From assembly GCA_037443945.1 (NCBI GenBank), contig JBBINH010000011.1, forward strand, positions 1 through 64,000: a DNA stretch of 64,000 nt, written 5' to 3'. The translations under genes were made by a program, and so were the position numbers. Shown piece after piece: positions 9,434 to 17,082 of the stretch. Source of the stretch: SSF26 sp037443945. GTDB lineage: Bacteria > Chloroflexota > Anaerolineae > J102. The notes under the pieces are model-generated. The model made no database searches and was not told the DNA's origin. It worked only from the letters and a program-made list of their open reading frames with translations. Each line of letters opens with the position of its first letter. The stretch's first letter is position 1.

Positions 9434-10240
9434 ATGACCGATTATCGCAGCCATCTCAGTGTAGCCATTTGGGCTGCGCTCGTGGCGCTGGTTCTGGGCC
9501 ATATCATCACGCTACCAACTCGTACATTCGCGGCCCTGGTCTTCGGCTCGCCCATCACGCTGACGATCTCCTCGCGTCTTCTCACCGGACTGGTGGCCGT
9601 GACCATCGTCTGCACCGGCCTGGAAGCGGCCATTCGCACCCATCCTCGCCGGCGCCAATTGCGGCACACCTATCGCTATTGGGGTTTGCCCAGCGCCATC
9701 GTCATGACGGCCGGTGCCTTGCTGCCGGCAGCGCCCTCCGATACCTGGTGGTTGATCGGGGTTGTGCTGACGGGCACGGTCCTGGCCGCGGCCATGTTAG
9801 GCGAATACCATGTCGCCGACCGTGAGGACCCGGCTTTCCATGGCGCCCGGCTCCTCCTCAACGCTTTGTGTTACGGACTGGCAGCGACGACCTTTATCCT
9901 CATCTACAGCTCGCGCAGTCGTTCCCTTATCTCGGCCACCCTGATCGGATTCATCAGTGGCCTGCTGACCCTCGACCTGCTCCGGGAGATCACCACCCGC
10001 CATCTGCCGGCTTTGATGTTTGGCCTGGTCGTGGCCATAACCATGGCCCAACTGACGTGGGTGCTGAACTACGGTCCGTATACCGCCATACGTGTGGGCC
10101 TGGTCCTGTTGGTTGCTTTCTATCTGCTGGTCGGACTGGCCCAGCAGCAGTTGGCCGGTCATCTCACGCGACGTCGCGCGTTGGAGTACATCGCTCTGGC
10201 CCTCATAGCCATTGTCATCCTGAATGCGGTTTCCGGATGA
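9434..10240 (+). CDS. Polytopic membrane protein of unknown function
   Basis: A 268-residue, very hydrophobic protein with about eight predicted transmembrane segments, for example AIWAALVALVLGHIITL near the N-terminus and YIALALIAIVILNAV at the C-terminus. No catalytic or transport motif was recognised. The upstream in-frame ATG at 9275 is rejected because an extended -10 sits just before the ATG at 9434 and the extra residues are polar with no family look. It is divergent from the CHAT gene, so the two may be functionally linked, but nothing in the sequence proves this. Confidence 0.7.
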   Translation: MTDYRSHLSVAIWAALVALVLGHIITLPTRTFAALVFGSPITLTISSRLLTGLVAVTIVCTGLEAAIRTHPRRRQLRHTYRYWGLPSAIVMTAGALLPAAPSDTWWLIGVVLTGTVLAAAMLGEYHVADREDPAFHGARLLLNALCYGLAATTFILIYSSRSRSLISATLIGFISGLLTLDLLREITTRHLPALMFGLVVAITMAQLTWVLNYGPYTAIRVGLVLLVAFYLLVGLAQQQLAGHLTRRRALEYIALALIAIVILNAVSG

Positions 10241-10340
10241 AGAGACCGGCATGGTCATGGGGGGCCTTATCGACCACGCCGGAGACAAGACGTCAGGGAC
10301 CCGCCCTGGTGGGCGTTACAAAAGTTTCTTAAATTTTTTG

Positions 10341-10577
10341 CGCAAGCCGTGACTTCGTCCCTCGGATGGCGTCCTGAGGGATGGTCAGGGTGATGCCAGG
10401 TCGGACGAGCAGGGGGAACTCCTTCGACCATGGATCACCCTGGCGCCGTAGCATCTCACCGACGGAAGAGGACGACGGTAACGGCCTGGATGAAGGGGGA
10501 CATCCAACCGTACCCGTCCTCTTTCCGTGGATACGATGGCCAGGGGTGAACGAGCCCGGTTCATCCCTGGCGTTTTT
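10341..10577 (+). ncRNA. Candidate structured non-coding RNA ending in an intrinsic terminator
   Basis: The gap between the membrane protein (ends 10240) and the opposite-strand DinB gene (ends 10561) holds consecutive hairpins. H1 is TCCCTC/GAGGGA (10358-10381). H2 is a nearly continuous 17-bp stem (10386-10442), built from CAGGGTGAT, CCA and GGTCG and their complements. H3 is a nested stem (10464-10526) built from GGAAGAGGACG, ACGGT and TGGATG with matching arms. H4 is 13 bp (10539-10571) followed by GTTTTTG. The apical loops of H2 and H3 both contain AGGGGGA. No known family (RNase P, tmRNA, SRP, 6S, T-box) was recognised. The 5' end is uncertain and no convincing promoter was seen. Confidence 0.5.
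10539..10577 (+). terminator. Intrinsic terminator of the candidate ncRNA
   Basis: Arms GCCAGGGGTGAAC (10539-10551) and GTTCATCCCTGGC (10559-10571) pair over 13 bp with one G-U wobble and a 7-nt loop, followed by GTTTTTG. The 3' arm overlaps the stop codon of the opposite-strand DinB gene. It could also end read-through from the membrane protein gene. Confidence 0.7.
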
Positions 10578-11043
10578 GTGCTGTCAGGGCGGCCCGGAGC
10601 TCGCGCAGATGCCGTTGTTCGTGGATGACGATGACGCGAAAGGTGCCGGCTACGGTGGTGGCAAAGCCGCCGGGGTGAAGGCCGCCTTTGTCCCAGTCGG
10701 TCTCGGAGACGGTGTCGAGCAGGGCCAGGGTGGCCGCGCGGTTAGCCCGGTATTCGGCGATCAATTCGGCCAAAGAGCGGCCTTGACGGGCAGCCACCTC
10801 GGCCTGATTGTAGGCATCAAGATCAAAACCGGGCAACTCGGTTGGCTCGCCGGCCAGTAGACGATGAATGACGAGGTTATGCCCTAATTCGGCTGCGGCC
10901 AGATGGGCCAAGACCTCGCGCGCAGTCCATTGCGGGGTGATCGGGAGGGCTGCCGCCGCGTCATCCCATCCTGCCACCACGGCCAACACGCCGGCGTGGC
11001 TTTCTTCCAGGCGGCGCCGCAGCTCGTTGCGGATCGAGCTCAT
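10561..11043 (-). CDS. DinB-fold protein
   Basis: A 160-residue four-helix DinB/MDMPI-like protein. The amino-acid pattern shows the three widely spaced metal-binding His candidates of the fold: LAHLAAAELGH near residue 45 and VIHEQRHLRELR near the C-terminus. DinB-superfamily members include thiol-dependent isomerases and transferases (mycothiol, bacillithiol) and many unassigned proteins, so no reaction is claimed. The ATG at 11043 is chosen because it overlaps the stop of the preceding gene (ATGA), indicating translational coupling. The longer frame to 11325 only runs antisense through its neighbour. Confidence 0.8.
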   Translation of the reverse strand: MSSIRNELRRRLEESHAGVLAVVAGWDDAAAALPITPQWTAREVLAHLAAAELGHNLVIHRLLAGEPTELPGFDLDAYNQAEVAARQGRSLAELIAEYRANRAATLALLDTVSETDWDKGGLHPGGFATTVAGTFRVIVIHEQRHLRELRAALTAQKRQG

Positions 11044-11552
11044 AGGGTCTCTCCTAGGGCCTCGCGCCAGTCGGCCCGACGCACGATGGGCAATCCCAAG
11101 GCCGCCCGGATCTCGTTGCCGTGGTCGAGTTCGTGATTGGCGATGGTGGCAAACAACCCGGCTACGGTGGTGGGTATCCCGGCCGGATGCAGACCGGACA
11201 CATCGAGGGCGGCTTCGTCGAGGCGGTCGAGCAAGGCCCACGTCTCCTCGCGACCGGCGGCCAGCTCGGCCAGCAGATCGGCCACGGTGGCATCCTGGCG
11301 TTTGGCTACCTGCCGCCGATTCCAACGATCGAGGTCAAAATCGGCCGTGAGTTCACCACCGGCGAGAAAACGCTCCACATTCCGCAACAGGCCCCGTTCG
11401 GCAGCCGCCAGATGCGCCAGGATGTCGCGCACCCGCCATTCCGGGTTGGCCGTGGCGGACAGGGCCGTCTCCTCATCGAGAACGGCCACGGCTTCCAAAA
11501 GGAGCCGGCGCGCTTCGTGCAAACGTTGGCGGATGATGGTTTTGCGATCCAT
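11040..11552 (-). CDS. DinB-fold protein, paralogue of the downstream gene
   Basis: A 170-residue DinB-like four-helix protein. The helix IRQRLHEARRLLLEAVAVL is followed by VRDILAHLAAAERG, and a late ANHELDHGNEIRAALG supplies the terminal His motif. It resembles its overlapping neighbour in length and motif order, consistent with an old tandem duplication. A GGAG element precedes the ATG at 11552. It lies 12 nt after the fabL-like gene, so the two DinB genes probably sit in its operon. Confidence 0.8.
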   Translation of the reverse strand: MDRKTIIRQRLHEARRLLLEAVAVLDEETALSATANPEWRVRDILAHLAAAERGLLRNVERFLAGGELTADFDLDRWNRRQVAKRQDATVADLLAELAAGREETWALLDRLDEAALDVSGLHPAGIPTTVAGLFATIANHELDHGNEIRAALGLPIVRRADWREALGETL

Positions 11553-11564
11553 AGGTCTCCGGAT

Positions 11565-12347
11565 TCAAGGCATGATTTCGTAACCACCGTCGACGACGAT
11601 GGTTTGACCGACGATGCCGGCGGCGGCATCGGTGCAGAGGAAACCGACCACGCGGGCCACCTGTTCGGGAGTCACCAGGGCGCCGGTGGGCGTGCGTTGA
11701 CGGGCAATGGCGACCAACGCTTCCCAGTTGGGAAAATGGCGCAGAGCCTCGGTCAGGACAACTCCCGGCGAGACGGCATTGCAACGGATGCCATAAGGGG
11801 CCAACTCGACGGCAAAATAGCGGATAAGGGTCTCGATGGCGGCTTTGCTCACGCCGATGATGCCGTAGTTGGGCAAAGCACGACGGGAGCCCATCGAGGT
11901 AATGCCGATGATGCGACCCCAGCCACGTGCTTTCATGAGGGGTGCGACCGCCTTCACACCGTAAAACAACGAGCGGGCGTTGATGTCCATGGTCCAATCC
12001 CATTCACGGGCATCCTGGTCGAGGAGAGGACGCGGTACACCCGAGGCGGCATTGGCGATGAAAATGTCCACGGCACCGAATGCGGCTGTGGCTTCGGCCA
12101 TCAGGTGTTCGACCTGCTCCCGACGACCAACATGGGCCTTGACCACGAGGGCTTTGCGGCCCACGGCCGTAATGGCGGCTGCCGTTTCGTCGGCGGACTC
12201 GCGGCGACGAAAGTAATTGACGATGATGTCGGCACCCAGGCGGGCCAATTCCAACGCAATGGCCCGGCCGATTCCCCGGCCCGAACCGGTGATGACGGCC
12301 GTTTTACCCAGAAGAGGCAAATTTGTATTATAATCCACAAAATTCAC
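11565..12347 (-). CDS. fabL: FabL-like enoyl-[acyl-carrier-protein] reductase / SDR oxidoreductase
   Basis: Short-chain dehydrogenase of 260 residues. It shows the Rossmann TGSGRGIGRA, NAASG (NNAG equivalent), and a catalytic Tyr and Lys in NYGIIGVSKAA (Y-x6-K spacing, characteristic of enoyl reductases rather than the Y-x3-K of ketoreductases). The NAASG-PRPLLDQD, W-DWTMDINARSL and HFPN-RQRTP regions resemble Bacillus subtilis FabL, so NADPH-dependent reduction of enoyl-ACP in fatty acid synthesis is the best call. Start is uncertain. GTG at 12347 gives the longest frame. TTG at 12320 (LPLLGKTAVITG) fits the family length better and lies 6 nt after a TATAAT (12327-12332). Upstream DNA is strikingly AT-rich. 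Confidence 0.8.
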   Translation of the reverse strand: MNFVDYNTNLPLLGKTAVITGSGRGIGRAIALELARLGADIIVNYFRRRESADETAAAITAVGRKALVVKAHVGRREQVEHLMAEATAAFGAVDIFIANAASGVPRPLLDQDAREWDWTMDINARSLFYGVKAVAPLMKARGWGRIIGITSMGSRRALPNYGIIGVSKAAIETLIRYFAVELAPYGIRCNAVSPGVVLTEALRHFPNWEALVAIARQRTPTGALVTPEQVARVVGFLCTDAAAGIVGQTIVVDGGYEIMP

Positions 12348-12355
12348 GTATTATA
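12327..12355 (-). promoter_or_regulatory. AT-rich promoter region of the fabL-like gene
   Basis: Two TATAAT hexamers on the complement (12350-12355 and 12327-12332) lie in the most AT-rich stretch of this neighbourhood. No good -35 is visible for either. The second would give a leaderless message from TTG 12320. Confidence 0.4.
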
Positions 12356-12359
12356 TAAT

Positions 12360-12373
12360 TTTACCTTGGTAAA
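12360..12373 (-). promoter_or_regulatory. Palindrome, possible operator of the fabL-like gene
   Basis: TTTACC-TT-GGTAAA, 6-bp arms with a 2-nt centre, directly upstream of the TATAAT elements and overlapping the end of the upstream remnant frame. The position fits a repressor site, but the cognate regulator is not identified. Confidence 0.35.
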
Positions 12374-12639
12374 GCCACAAACCATGCGAATCCCCAAAGC
12401 ATACACCAGGAAAGGACCCGGCACCTTGCGGGCGGCCGACCGCCTCGCCGGCGGGTATCCTTGATGCGCCGGACCCAGGCCCGCACATCGACCTCTCGCC
12501 ATTCGGCTATCCGCCGAACGAGGTCCGGCAGCTCCAGCAGCTCGTCGGTGAGCACCAGGCGTCGTAGCTCGGCCCGCCACTGAGGGTTCTCCCAGAGCAG
12601 CCGAACGAAATCATGAAAATCGGCCACCGTAAAAGCCAT
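12361..12639 (-). pseudogene. Truncated remnant of a DUF3782-like (coiled-coil plus nuclease-fold) protein
   Basis: The first 45 of 92 residues (MAFTVADFHDFVRLLWEN, then WRAELRRLVLTDELL and LPDLVRRIAEW) resemble the N-terminus of a family common in Chloroflexota. In intact members this leads into a long coiled coil and a PD-(D/E)XK-like C-terminal domain (recalled family pattern, not searched). Here it degenerates into an Arg-rich tail and a short hydrophobic stretch and stops. No continuation was found nearby. A GGAG Shine-Dalgarno before ATG 12639 and a promoter at 12672-12701 look intact, so a short product could still be made. A genuine small ORF is the alternative. Confidence 0.5.
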
Positions 12640-12671
12640 GTGCTTCGATCTCCGGAGTTTGGCTATGAGGG

Positions 12672-12701
12672 AGTATAGCCCCTGGGCCTGCCTTCCGGCA
12701 A
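12672..12701 (-). promoter_or_regulatory. Promoter of the truncated remnant gene
   Basis: TTGCCG (12696-12701), 18 nt, TATACT (12672-12677) on the complement. The -10 lies in an inverted repeat GGCTAT-8-ATAGCC (12661-12680) that could bind a dimeric regulator. Confidence 0.5.
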
Positions 12702-12927
12702 ATGGGAGACGGTTCTATCTTTTGTTGGGTGAGAACGTTTGAACGTTATGCCTACCTGCCGCTCTTGCGCCAACACACTCCGGAACCGAGTCGCAAATGG
12801 CCGCCGAGGACTCGATCCCCTCGACGGAGGCTTTGGCACTCCCTGCCCCCAGGTTGTATTCCGGCGTATTGGGCGATCGTCCCTTTACCGACGTTGCGGC
12901 CGCTTAAGAACCCGATTCGGTTGTTCT
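12702..12927. other. Non-coding gap, nothing recognised
   Basis: About 225 nt between the proline dehydrogenase stop and the remnant promoter. Overlapping frames are inconsistent and look like shadows. A hairpin CGAGTC/GACTCG, lying across the centre of the gap, and two AACGTT hexamers separated by 2 nt are the only structures seen. No tRNA-like cloverleaf could be folded. Confidence 0.4.
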
Positions 12928-13851
12928 TCACGCGCCCACAAGGGCTCGCAAGAAGAAGAACAGATTGGCAGGACGCTCGGCCAGACGGCGCATGAAGTAC
13001 GGATACCAGGAATGGCCATAGGGGACGTAGATGCGCAGCCGATGGCCGTCGGCCACCAGGCGCCGTTGCTCATCGCGACGGATGCCGTAAAGAAACTGGA
13101 TTTCCCAGGAGTCGGGGGCGATACCGCGCGCCGCCGCCCAGGTGGCTACGGGATTGTACACGGCATCATCATGGGAGCCGATGGCCAGACGACCGCGAGT
13201 CGGGCCGGCTTCGAGCACCATCTGGCATAGGGCAATCATTTCCTGCTGAATCACCCTACGATTGTGCCAGGCAATGCTGGCCGGTTCATCATAAGCCCCT
13301 TTGACCACCCGCAGGTCGGCAATACCCTCATCGATCAGGGTCTGGACATCGCTACGGGTACGGAACAGATAGGCCTGGACCACGGTGCCGACGTTGGCAA
13401 ACTCGGTCCGCAACTGCCGATAAAGCCGCAGCGTCGTCTCGACCAGGCTGGATTCTTCCATGTCAATGCGGACGAAGCGTTTGCAGGCCTGCGCCTTGGC
13501 CACGATCTGGCGGACATTGTCAAAACAGAACCCTTCGTCGATGTGCAGTCCCATCGCCGAAAGCTTGAGCGAAACGCCGCTGCGCAGACCATGAGCGGCA
13601 ATCTCGTCCAGCAGCGTCAGGTACTCCCGAGCATTGGCCAGGGCCGCCTCGCGCTCGGTGACATGTTCGCCCAGGAAATCGACGGTAGCCAACATGCCGG
13701 CCTGGTTGAGCTGGCGGATGACGGCTAAAGCCTCGGCACGGGTTTCACCGGCGACAAAACGTCGTGCCATCCGTGCCGCTACCGGGAAGCCCATGACCAT
13801 CCGTCGCATGCGTTCGCTATGGGAAAGGACGATAAGCGTTCGGCGCAACAT
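12928..13851 (-). CDS. Proline dehydrogenase
   Basis: FAD-dependent oxidation of L-proline to pyrroline-5-carboxylate, the first step of proline catabolism, feeding electrons to the membrane quinone pool. The 307-residue single-domain form (PutA/PRODH TIM barrel without an aldehyde dehydrogenase domain) shows SLKLSAMGLHID, FVRIDMEES, VQAYLFRTRSD, RVVKGAYDEP, LAIGSHDD and the C-terminal substrate helix motif YFMRRLAERPAN (RRxxE-RPxN). A GGGGAGAAG Shine-Dalgarno precedes ATG 13851. The P5C dehydrogenase gene is not in the window. Confidence 0.93.
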   Translation of the reverse strand: MLRRTLIVLSHSERMRRMVMGFPVAARMARRFVAGETRAEALAVIRQLNQAGMLATVDFLGEHVTEREAALANAREYLTLLDEIAAHGLRSGVSLKLSAMGLHIDEGFCFDNVRQIVAKAQACKRFVRIDMEESSLVETTLRLYRQLRTEFANVGTVVQAYLFRTRSDVQTLIDEGIADLRVVKGAYDEPASIAWHNRRVIQQEMIALCQMVLEAGPTRGRLAIGSHDDAVYNPVATWAAARGIAPDSWEIQFLYGIRRDEQRRLVADGHRLRIYVPYGHSWYPYFMRRLAERPANLFFFLRALVGA

Positions 13852-13929
13852 AGGGACTTCTCCCCAAAGGAATGAACCGCTTCCGTTGCCAAAAAGCCGG
13901 GCAGGCCGGACGCGAACCAGGCCGCTTCG

Positions 13930-13938
13930 AGTATATCA
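13930..13938 (-). promoter_or_regulatory. Extended -10 of the proline dehydrogenase gene
   Basis: TGA-TATACT on the complement, about 75 nt upstream of the ATG. No clear -35, as expected for an extended -10 promoter. Confidence 0.45.
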
Positions 13939-14010
13939 GAAGAGCGGAGGCGAAGGCGAAACGGTAGCGAACGGCGAGGAGGCCCTTCGCTGCGACCGCT
14001 ATGAGACAGA

Positions 14011-15513
14011 TCAGGGGGATTCGGGTCGCGGGGTGGGCACTCTGGGGAGGGTCCGACGTTGGTGCTGCCGTTGTTCGCGCAGGCTCTGGAGCCAAACCCC
14101 ACCGCTGCCCAGGAAGAAGAACAACGGCAGCAAGGCTAAGTCCCACCGGGCGGTTGCCGCAAGCGAGAGCAAACACGCTGTGGCATAAAGGAAAGCCAGA
14201 CCCTCCGGCAGAAGATCGCTGCGGGTCGTGGTTTCGCGCAGCAAGGCCCACGGACCGGCTTCGCCTTGCTTGGGCGTGCGTTCGAATGTCCCCCCGTTCT
14301 GACGCAATCCGGTGAGCACAGCCCCGGCCAAGCTCGCCGCAAGCCCTGCGGAGAGGACGATCAGGATAGGCAAAGCCCATAAGCGCCGTAGACCGGCAAG
14401 ACCCTCCAGACGGATCTGCGCGAGACCGCAAAGGACAATAGGCCCCAAAGGAGCCAACAACGAAAGCCAGGCCGGTATGGGCAACAGCCGTGGTTGCGGT
14501 GGCAACCAGGCCAGCGGTAACGTCAGCAACAGTAACAGCAACAAAAGCAGGTAGGTTATGCAGCCGCCGAGGTGGAAGGTAGCATAGAGACGTCGCCACC
14601 ACGGATGCTTACTTCGCCATAAAGACCGGGCCAGCTTGCGCAAGGTCTGGGTCGATCCCTGCGCCCAGCGCCGTTGCTGACGCTTATAGGCGGCCAAAAG
14701 CGCCGGGAGTTCGGAGGGCGTTTCTGCCCCTTGCAGATAAGCCCCGCGCCATCCCCGGAGTTGCGCCCGGTACGAAAGATCCAGGTCTTCGGTGACGGTA
14801 TCCGCCTGCCAACCTCCGGCATCGAGGATGGCCGTGCGACGCCATAACCCGCCGCTGCCGTTGAAATTCTGCCACAGGCCCACCGCCGAGCGCGCTTGTT
14901 GTTCGATGACAAAGTGTCCGTCAAGGGCCAAAGCCTGCGCCGCCGTCAGCCAGTTTTGCCCGTGATTCAAGTGCGCCCAACGGGTCTGGACAAAGGCCAA
15001 TTGCGGATGGGCCAGCAAGACCGGCACGGTGCGCCGTAACCAATCGGGTTGAGGGATGAAATCGGCATCGAAGACGGCAATAAACTCGCTGGTGGTGAGG
15101 GCCAATCCGGCCGCCAAAGCCCCGGCTTTGTAGCCGTCGCGATGGGCGCGATGGTGGTAGGTGATATCCAAACCCTGTTCCTGCCGCACACGCGCGACCA
15201 GCATCGGCAACAACATGGCCGTCTCGTCGGTGGAATCATCCAGAACCTGGATATGAAGGCGATCGCGAGGGTAATCGAGGGCAGCTACGGCCATCAGCAA
15301 ACGCCGGGCTACAAAAGGTTCGTTGAAAATCGGTAACTGCACGGTAACATGAGGCCATTCTGACGGTGTCGTTATCGTTGCTTCCGACCAGTCATGGCGT
15401 CGCACAGAGTACAAAAAGAGTATCACTGTTATCAGCAGAAAATAGGCATAAATCACCAAAATAAATCCCAAAAATTGATAAATAAAAGCCAAGATAACAG
15501 GTATAGTGAACAT
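14011..15513 (-). CDS. Family 2 processive-type glycosyltransferase, membrane-bound
   Basis: A 500-residue CesA-like GT2. An N-terminal TM segment precedes the GT-A domain with VQLPIFNEP, IQVLDDSTDE, FDADFIPQPDW (DxD), TEDLDLSYRAQLRGW (third acidic motif) and the acceptor motif QQRRWAQG (QxxRW). At least four C-terminal TM segments follow (for example a Leu-rich segment after GGCITY). It resembles glucomannan/cellulose-synthase-like transferases building surface polysaccharide at the inner membrane; donor and product are unknown. It is predicted leaderless: TAGAAA lies 7 nt before the ATG. The upstream region is AT-rich relative to neighbours. Confidence 0.88.
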   Translation of the reverse strand: MFTIPVILAFIYQFLGFILVIYAYFLLITVILFLYSVRRHDWSEATITTPSEWPHVTVQLPIFNEPFVARRLLMAVAALDYPRDRLHIQVLDDSTDETAMLLPMLVARVRQEQGLDITYHHRAHRDGYKAGALAAGLALTTSEFIAVFDADFIPQPDWLRRTVPVLLAHPQLAFVQTRWAHLNHGQNWLTAAQALALDGHFVIEQQARSAVGLWQNFNGSGGLWRRTAILDAGGWQADTVTEDLDLSYRAQLRGWRGAYLQGAETPSELPALLAAYKRQQRRWAQGSTQTLRKLARSLWRSKHPWWRRLYATFHLGGCITYLLLLLLLLLTLPLAWLPPQPRLLPIPAWLSLLAPLGPIVLCGLAQIRLEGLAGLRRLWALPILIVLSAGLAASLAGAVLTGLRQNGGTFERTPKQGEAGPWALLRETTTRSDLLPEGLAFLYATACLLSLAATARWDLALLPLFFFLGSGGVWLQSLREQRQHQRRTLPRVPTPRPESP

Positions 15514-15520
15514 ATCGAAT

Positions 15521-15549
15521 TTTCTACCTTATTGACGTTTTCGATGCAA
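15521..15549 (-). promoter_or_regulatory. Promoter of the GT2 gene, predicted leaderless
   Basis: TTGCAT (15544-15549), 17 nt, TAGAAA (15521-15526) on the complement. The -10 ends 7 nt before ATG 15513, leaving no room for a ribosome-binding site. Confidence 0.45.
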
Positions 15550-15636
15550 AAGCGCGGTAGAGTCTCTGCTTGCGAGAGGTTCTTACAACAAGAAAGCGGA
15601 GCAGTAAAGTCCGGAAAGCGGCATAGGAGCTCAAAA

Positions 15637-15678
15637 GACACAGAAAACCAGGAGAGCGGTTACGCGCTGCTCTCCTGG
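15637..15678 (-). terminator. Intrinsic terminator of the M20 peptidase gene
   Basis: Perfect 10-bp stem CCAGGAGAGC/GCTCTCCTGG (15648-15657, 15669-15678) followed on the minus strand by TTTTCTGTGTCTTTT. It lies about 20 nt beyond the stop codon at 15700. Confidence 0.85.
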
Positions 15679-15699
15679 CTCGATCGAAAGAGAACGGCC

Positions 15700-16941
15700 T
15701 TAGAGGCGTTGGGCCAGCGCCATCAATAGCTCGACGATAAGCATGGCATAAGCCTCGGCAGCCTCATAGACATCGGCCAGGCGGATAGCCTCGTCGGCCG
15801 TGTGGGCCACGCGCGGGTCACCGGGACCAAAACCGATGGTGGGGATGGCCGCTTCGCCCATGGTGAAAGCGCCGTCGGTGGAGAAGGGCCAGGTTATGAC
15901 AGCGGGTCGCCGTCCGAGTGCGCGCTCCAATGCGTTCAGACTGACCTGCAGCAGGGGATGATTTTCGGGCAACAACCAGGCCGGATAGAGGTCAAGACCC
16001 TCGGTCTGATAGCCGGTGTAGCTGGTGCTCGTATAACGATTGATACCGACCGTCCCGCGGATGCCCTCGCGTCGGATGACGCTCTCGATCTCGGCCAGCG
16101 CCCGGGTGGCGGTTTCACCCAGGGTCAGACGACGGTCGATGACCAGCTCGCAACGTTCGGGAATGGCATTACGGCTACTTGCGGCTACATTCAGACCGGT
16201 GACGGCCAGAGTGGCCTTGCCTAATACGGGGTCGCTCATCAGGTTGGCGCCCAACATTTCCAGGCCGAAAATCAGTCGGGCCGCGGCCGAGAGGGCATTT
16301 TCACCTCGTTCCGGCGCCGAGGCATGGGCGGCACGGCCCTGAATGTTCACCCGTAACTCCATACGGCCCCGATGACCGCGGGCAATTTGCAGATTGGTAG
16401 GCTCGCCCAGGATGACCCAATCCGGCCGCAGGCCTTCTTCGTTGACCAGAACCCGCATGGCCATGCCTTCGGTCGGTTCTTCCTGGACAACCGCTGCCAC
16501 CACGACCTCGCCCGGCAGTTCGATGCGGTGGTGTGCCAGCAGACCCACACCGTAAATCATGGCCGCCAGGGCGCCTTTCATATCGGCGCTGCCCCGGCCA
16601 TACAGCCAGCCCTCGACGATCTCGGCGCCATAGGGATCATGGGTCCAGGCCTCGGGATCGCCGATCCCGACCGTGTCCATATGGGCGTTGAGCAAGAGGA
16701 TAGGGCCGCCACTACGGCCATAACGGCCGATGACATTCCCGATGCGATCGGTATGCACGCCCACCAGTCCGCACGCGAGCATTTCGGCCGTCACCAGCCG
16801 GGCCACGGCGGCTTCCTGACCGGAAGGGCTGGGGGTCTGCACAAGCCGGCGTAAAAAGGCGCTACAGGCTGCGCGCTGGACTTCGGCAAGGGCAAAGCGA
16901 CTGCCGGTGCCGTTACGAAAGGAAAGAAGCGAGAGAGCCAT
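15700..16941 (-). CDS. M20-family metallopeptidase/amidohydrolase (YgeY-like)
   Basis: A 413-residue zinc hydrolase of the ArgE/DapE/CPG2 superfamily. Metal and catalytic motifs are present: NAHMDTVG (H87), GRGSADMKGA (D120), VVQEEPTEG (catalytic Glu 154 and metal Glu 155), GEPTNLQIARGHRG, and a final AHTADE. A dimerisation lid domain occupies about 190-300. The region TSTSYTGYQTEGLDLYPAWL followed by LPENHP resembles the YgeY/putative selenium-metabolism hydrolase branch, but family-level assignment (amino-acyl or peptide deacylase) is safer. It ends at a strong terminator and appears monocistronic. Confidence 0.87.
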   Translation of the reverse strand: MALSLLSFRNGTGSRFALAEVQRAACSAFLRRLVQTPSPSGQEAAVARLVTAEMLACGLVGVHTDRIGNVIGRYGRSGGPILLLNAHMDTVGIGDPEAWTHDPYGAEIVEGWLYGRGSADMKGALAAMIYGVGLLAHHRIELPGEVVVAAVVQEEPTEGMAMRVLVNEEGLRPDWVILGEPTNLQIARGHRGRMELRVNIQGRAAHASAPERGENALSAAARLIFGLEMLGANLMSDPVLGKATLAVTGLNVAASSRNAIPERCELVIDRRLTLGETATRALAEIESVIRREGIRGTVGINRYTSTSYTGYQTEGLDLYPAWLLPENHPLLQVSLNALERALGRRPAVITWPFSTDGAFTMGEAAIPTIGFGPGDPRVAHTADEAIRLADVYEAAEAYAMLIVELLMALAQRL

Positions 16942-17082
16942 GGTTGTCAGACCGTTTTGGGGGATACGAGAAAGCCGTTCGGTCGGCTTGTTTCCGAGCC
17001 CATGGGCCGATCAAGCCCACGGACGTTTCAGGCCGTCCCGGCAGGGCCAAAGGCCCGCCTATCCGACCTTTGGGCAGGCGTT

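Noticed and set aside
11121..12464. 447-codon plus-strand frame across the DinB and FabL-like genes
   Set aside because: Antisense shadow: His/Gly/Asp-rich composition, crosses three real genes on the other strand.
12739..13230. Plus-strand frame starting with a CxxC (MPTCRSCANTL)
   Set aside because: Only one Cys pair, and the rest is antisense to proline dehydrogenase; no ribosome-binding site.
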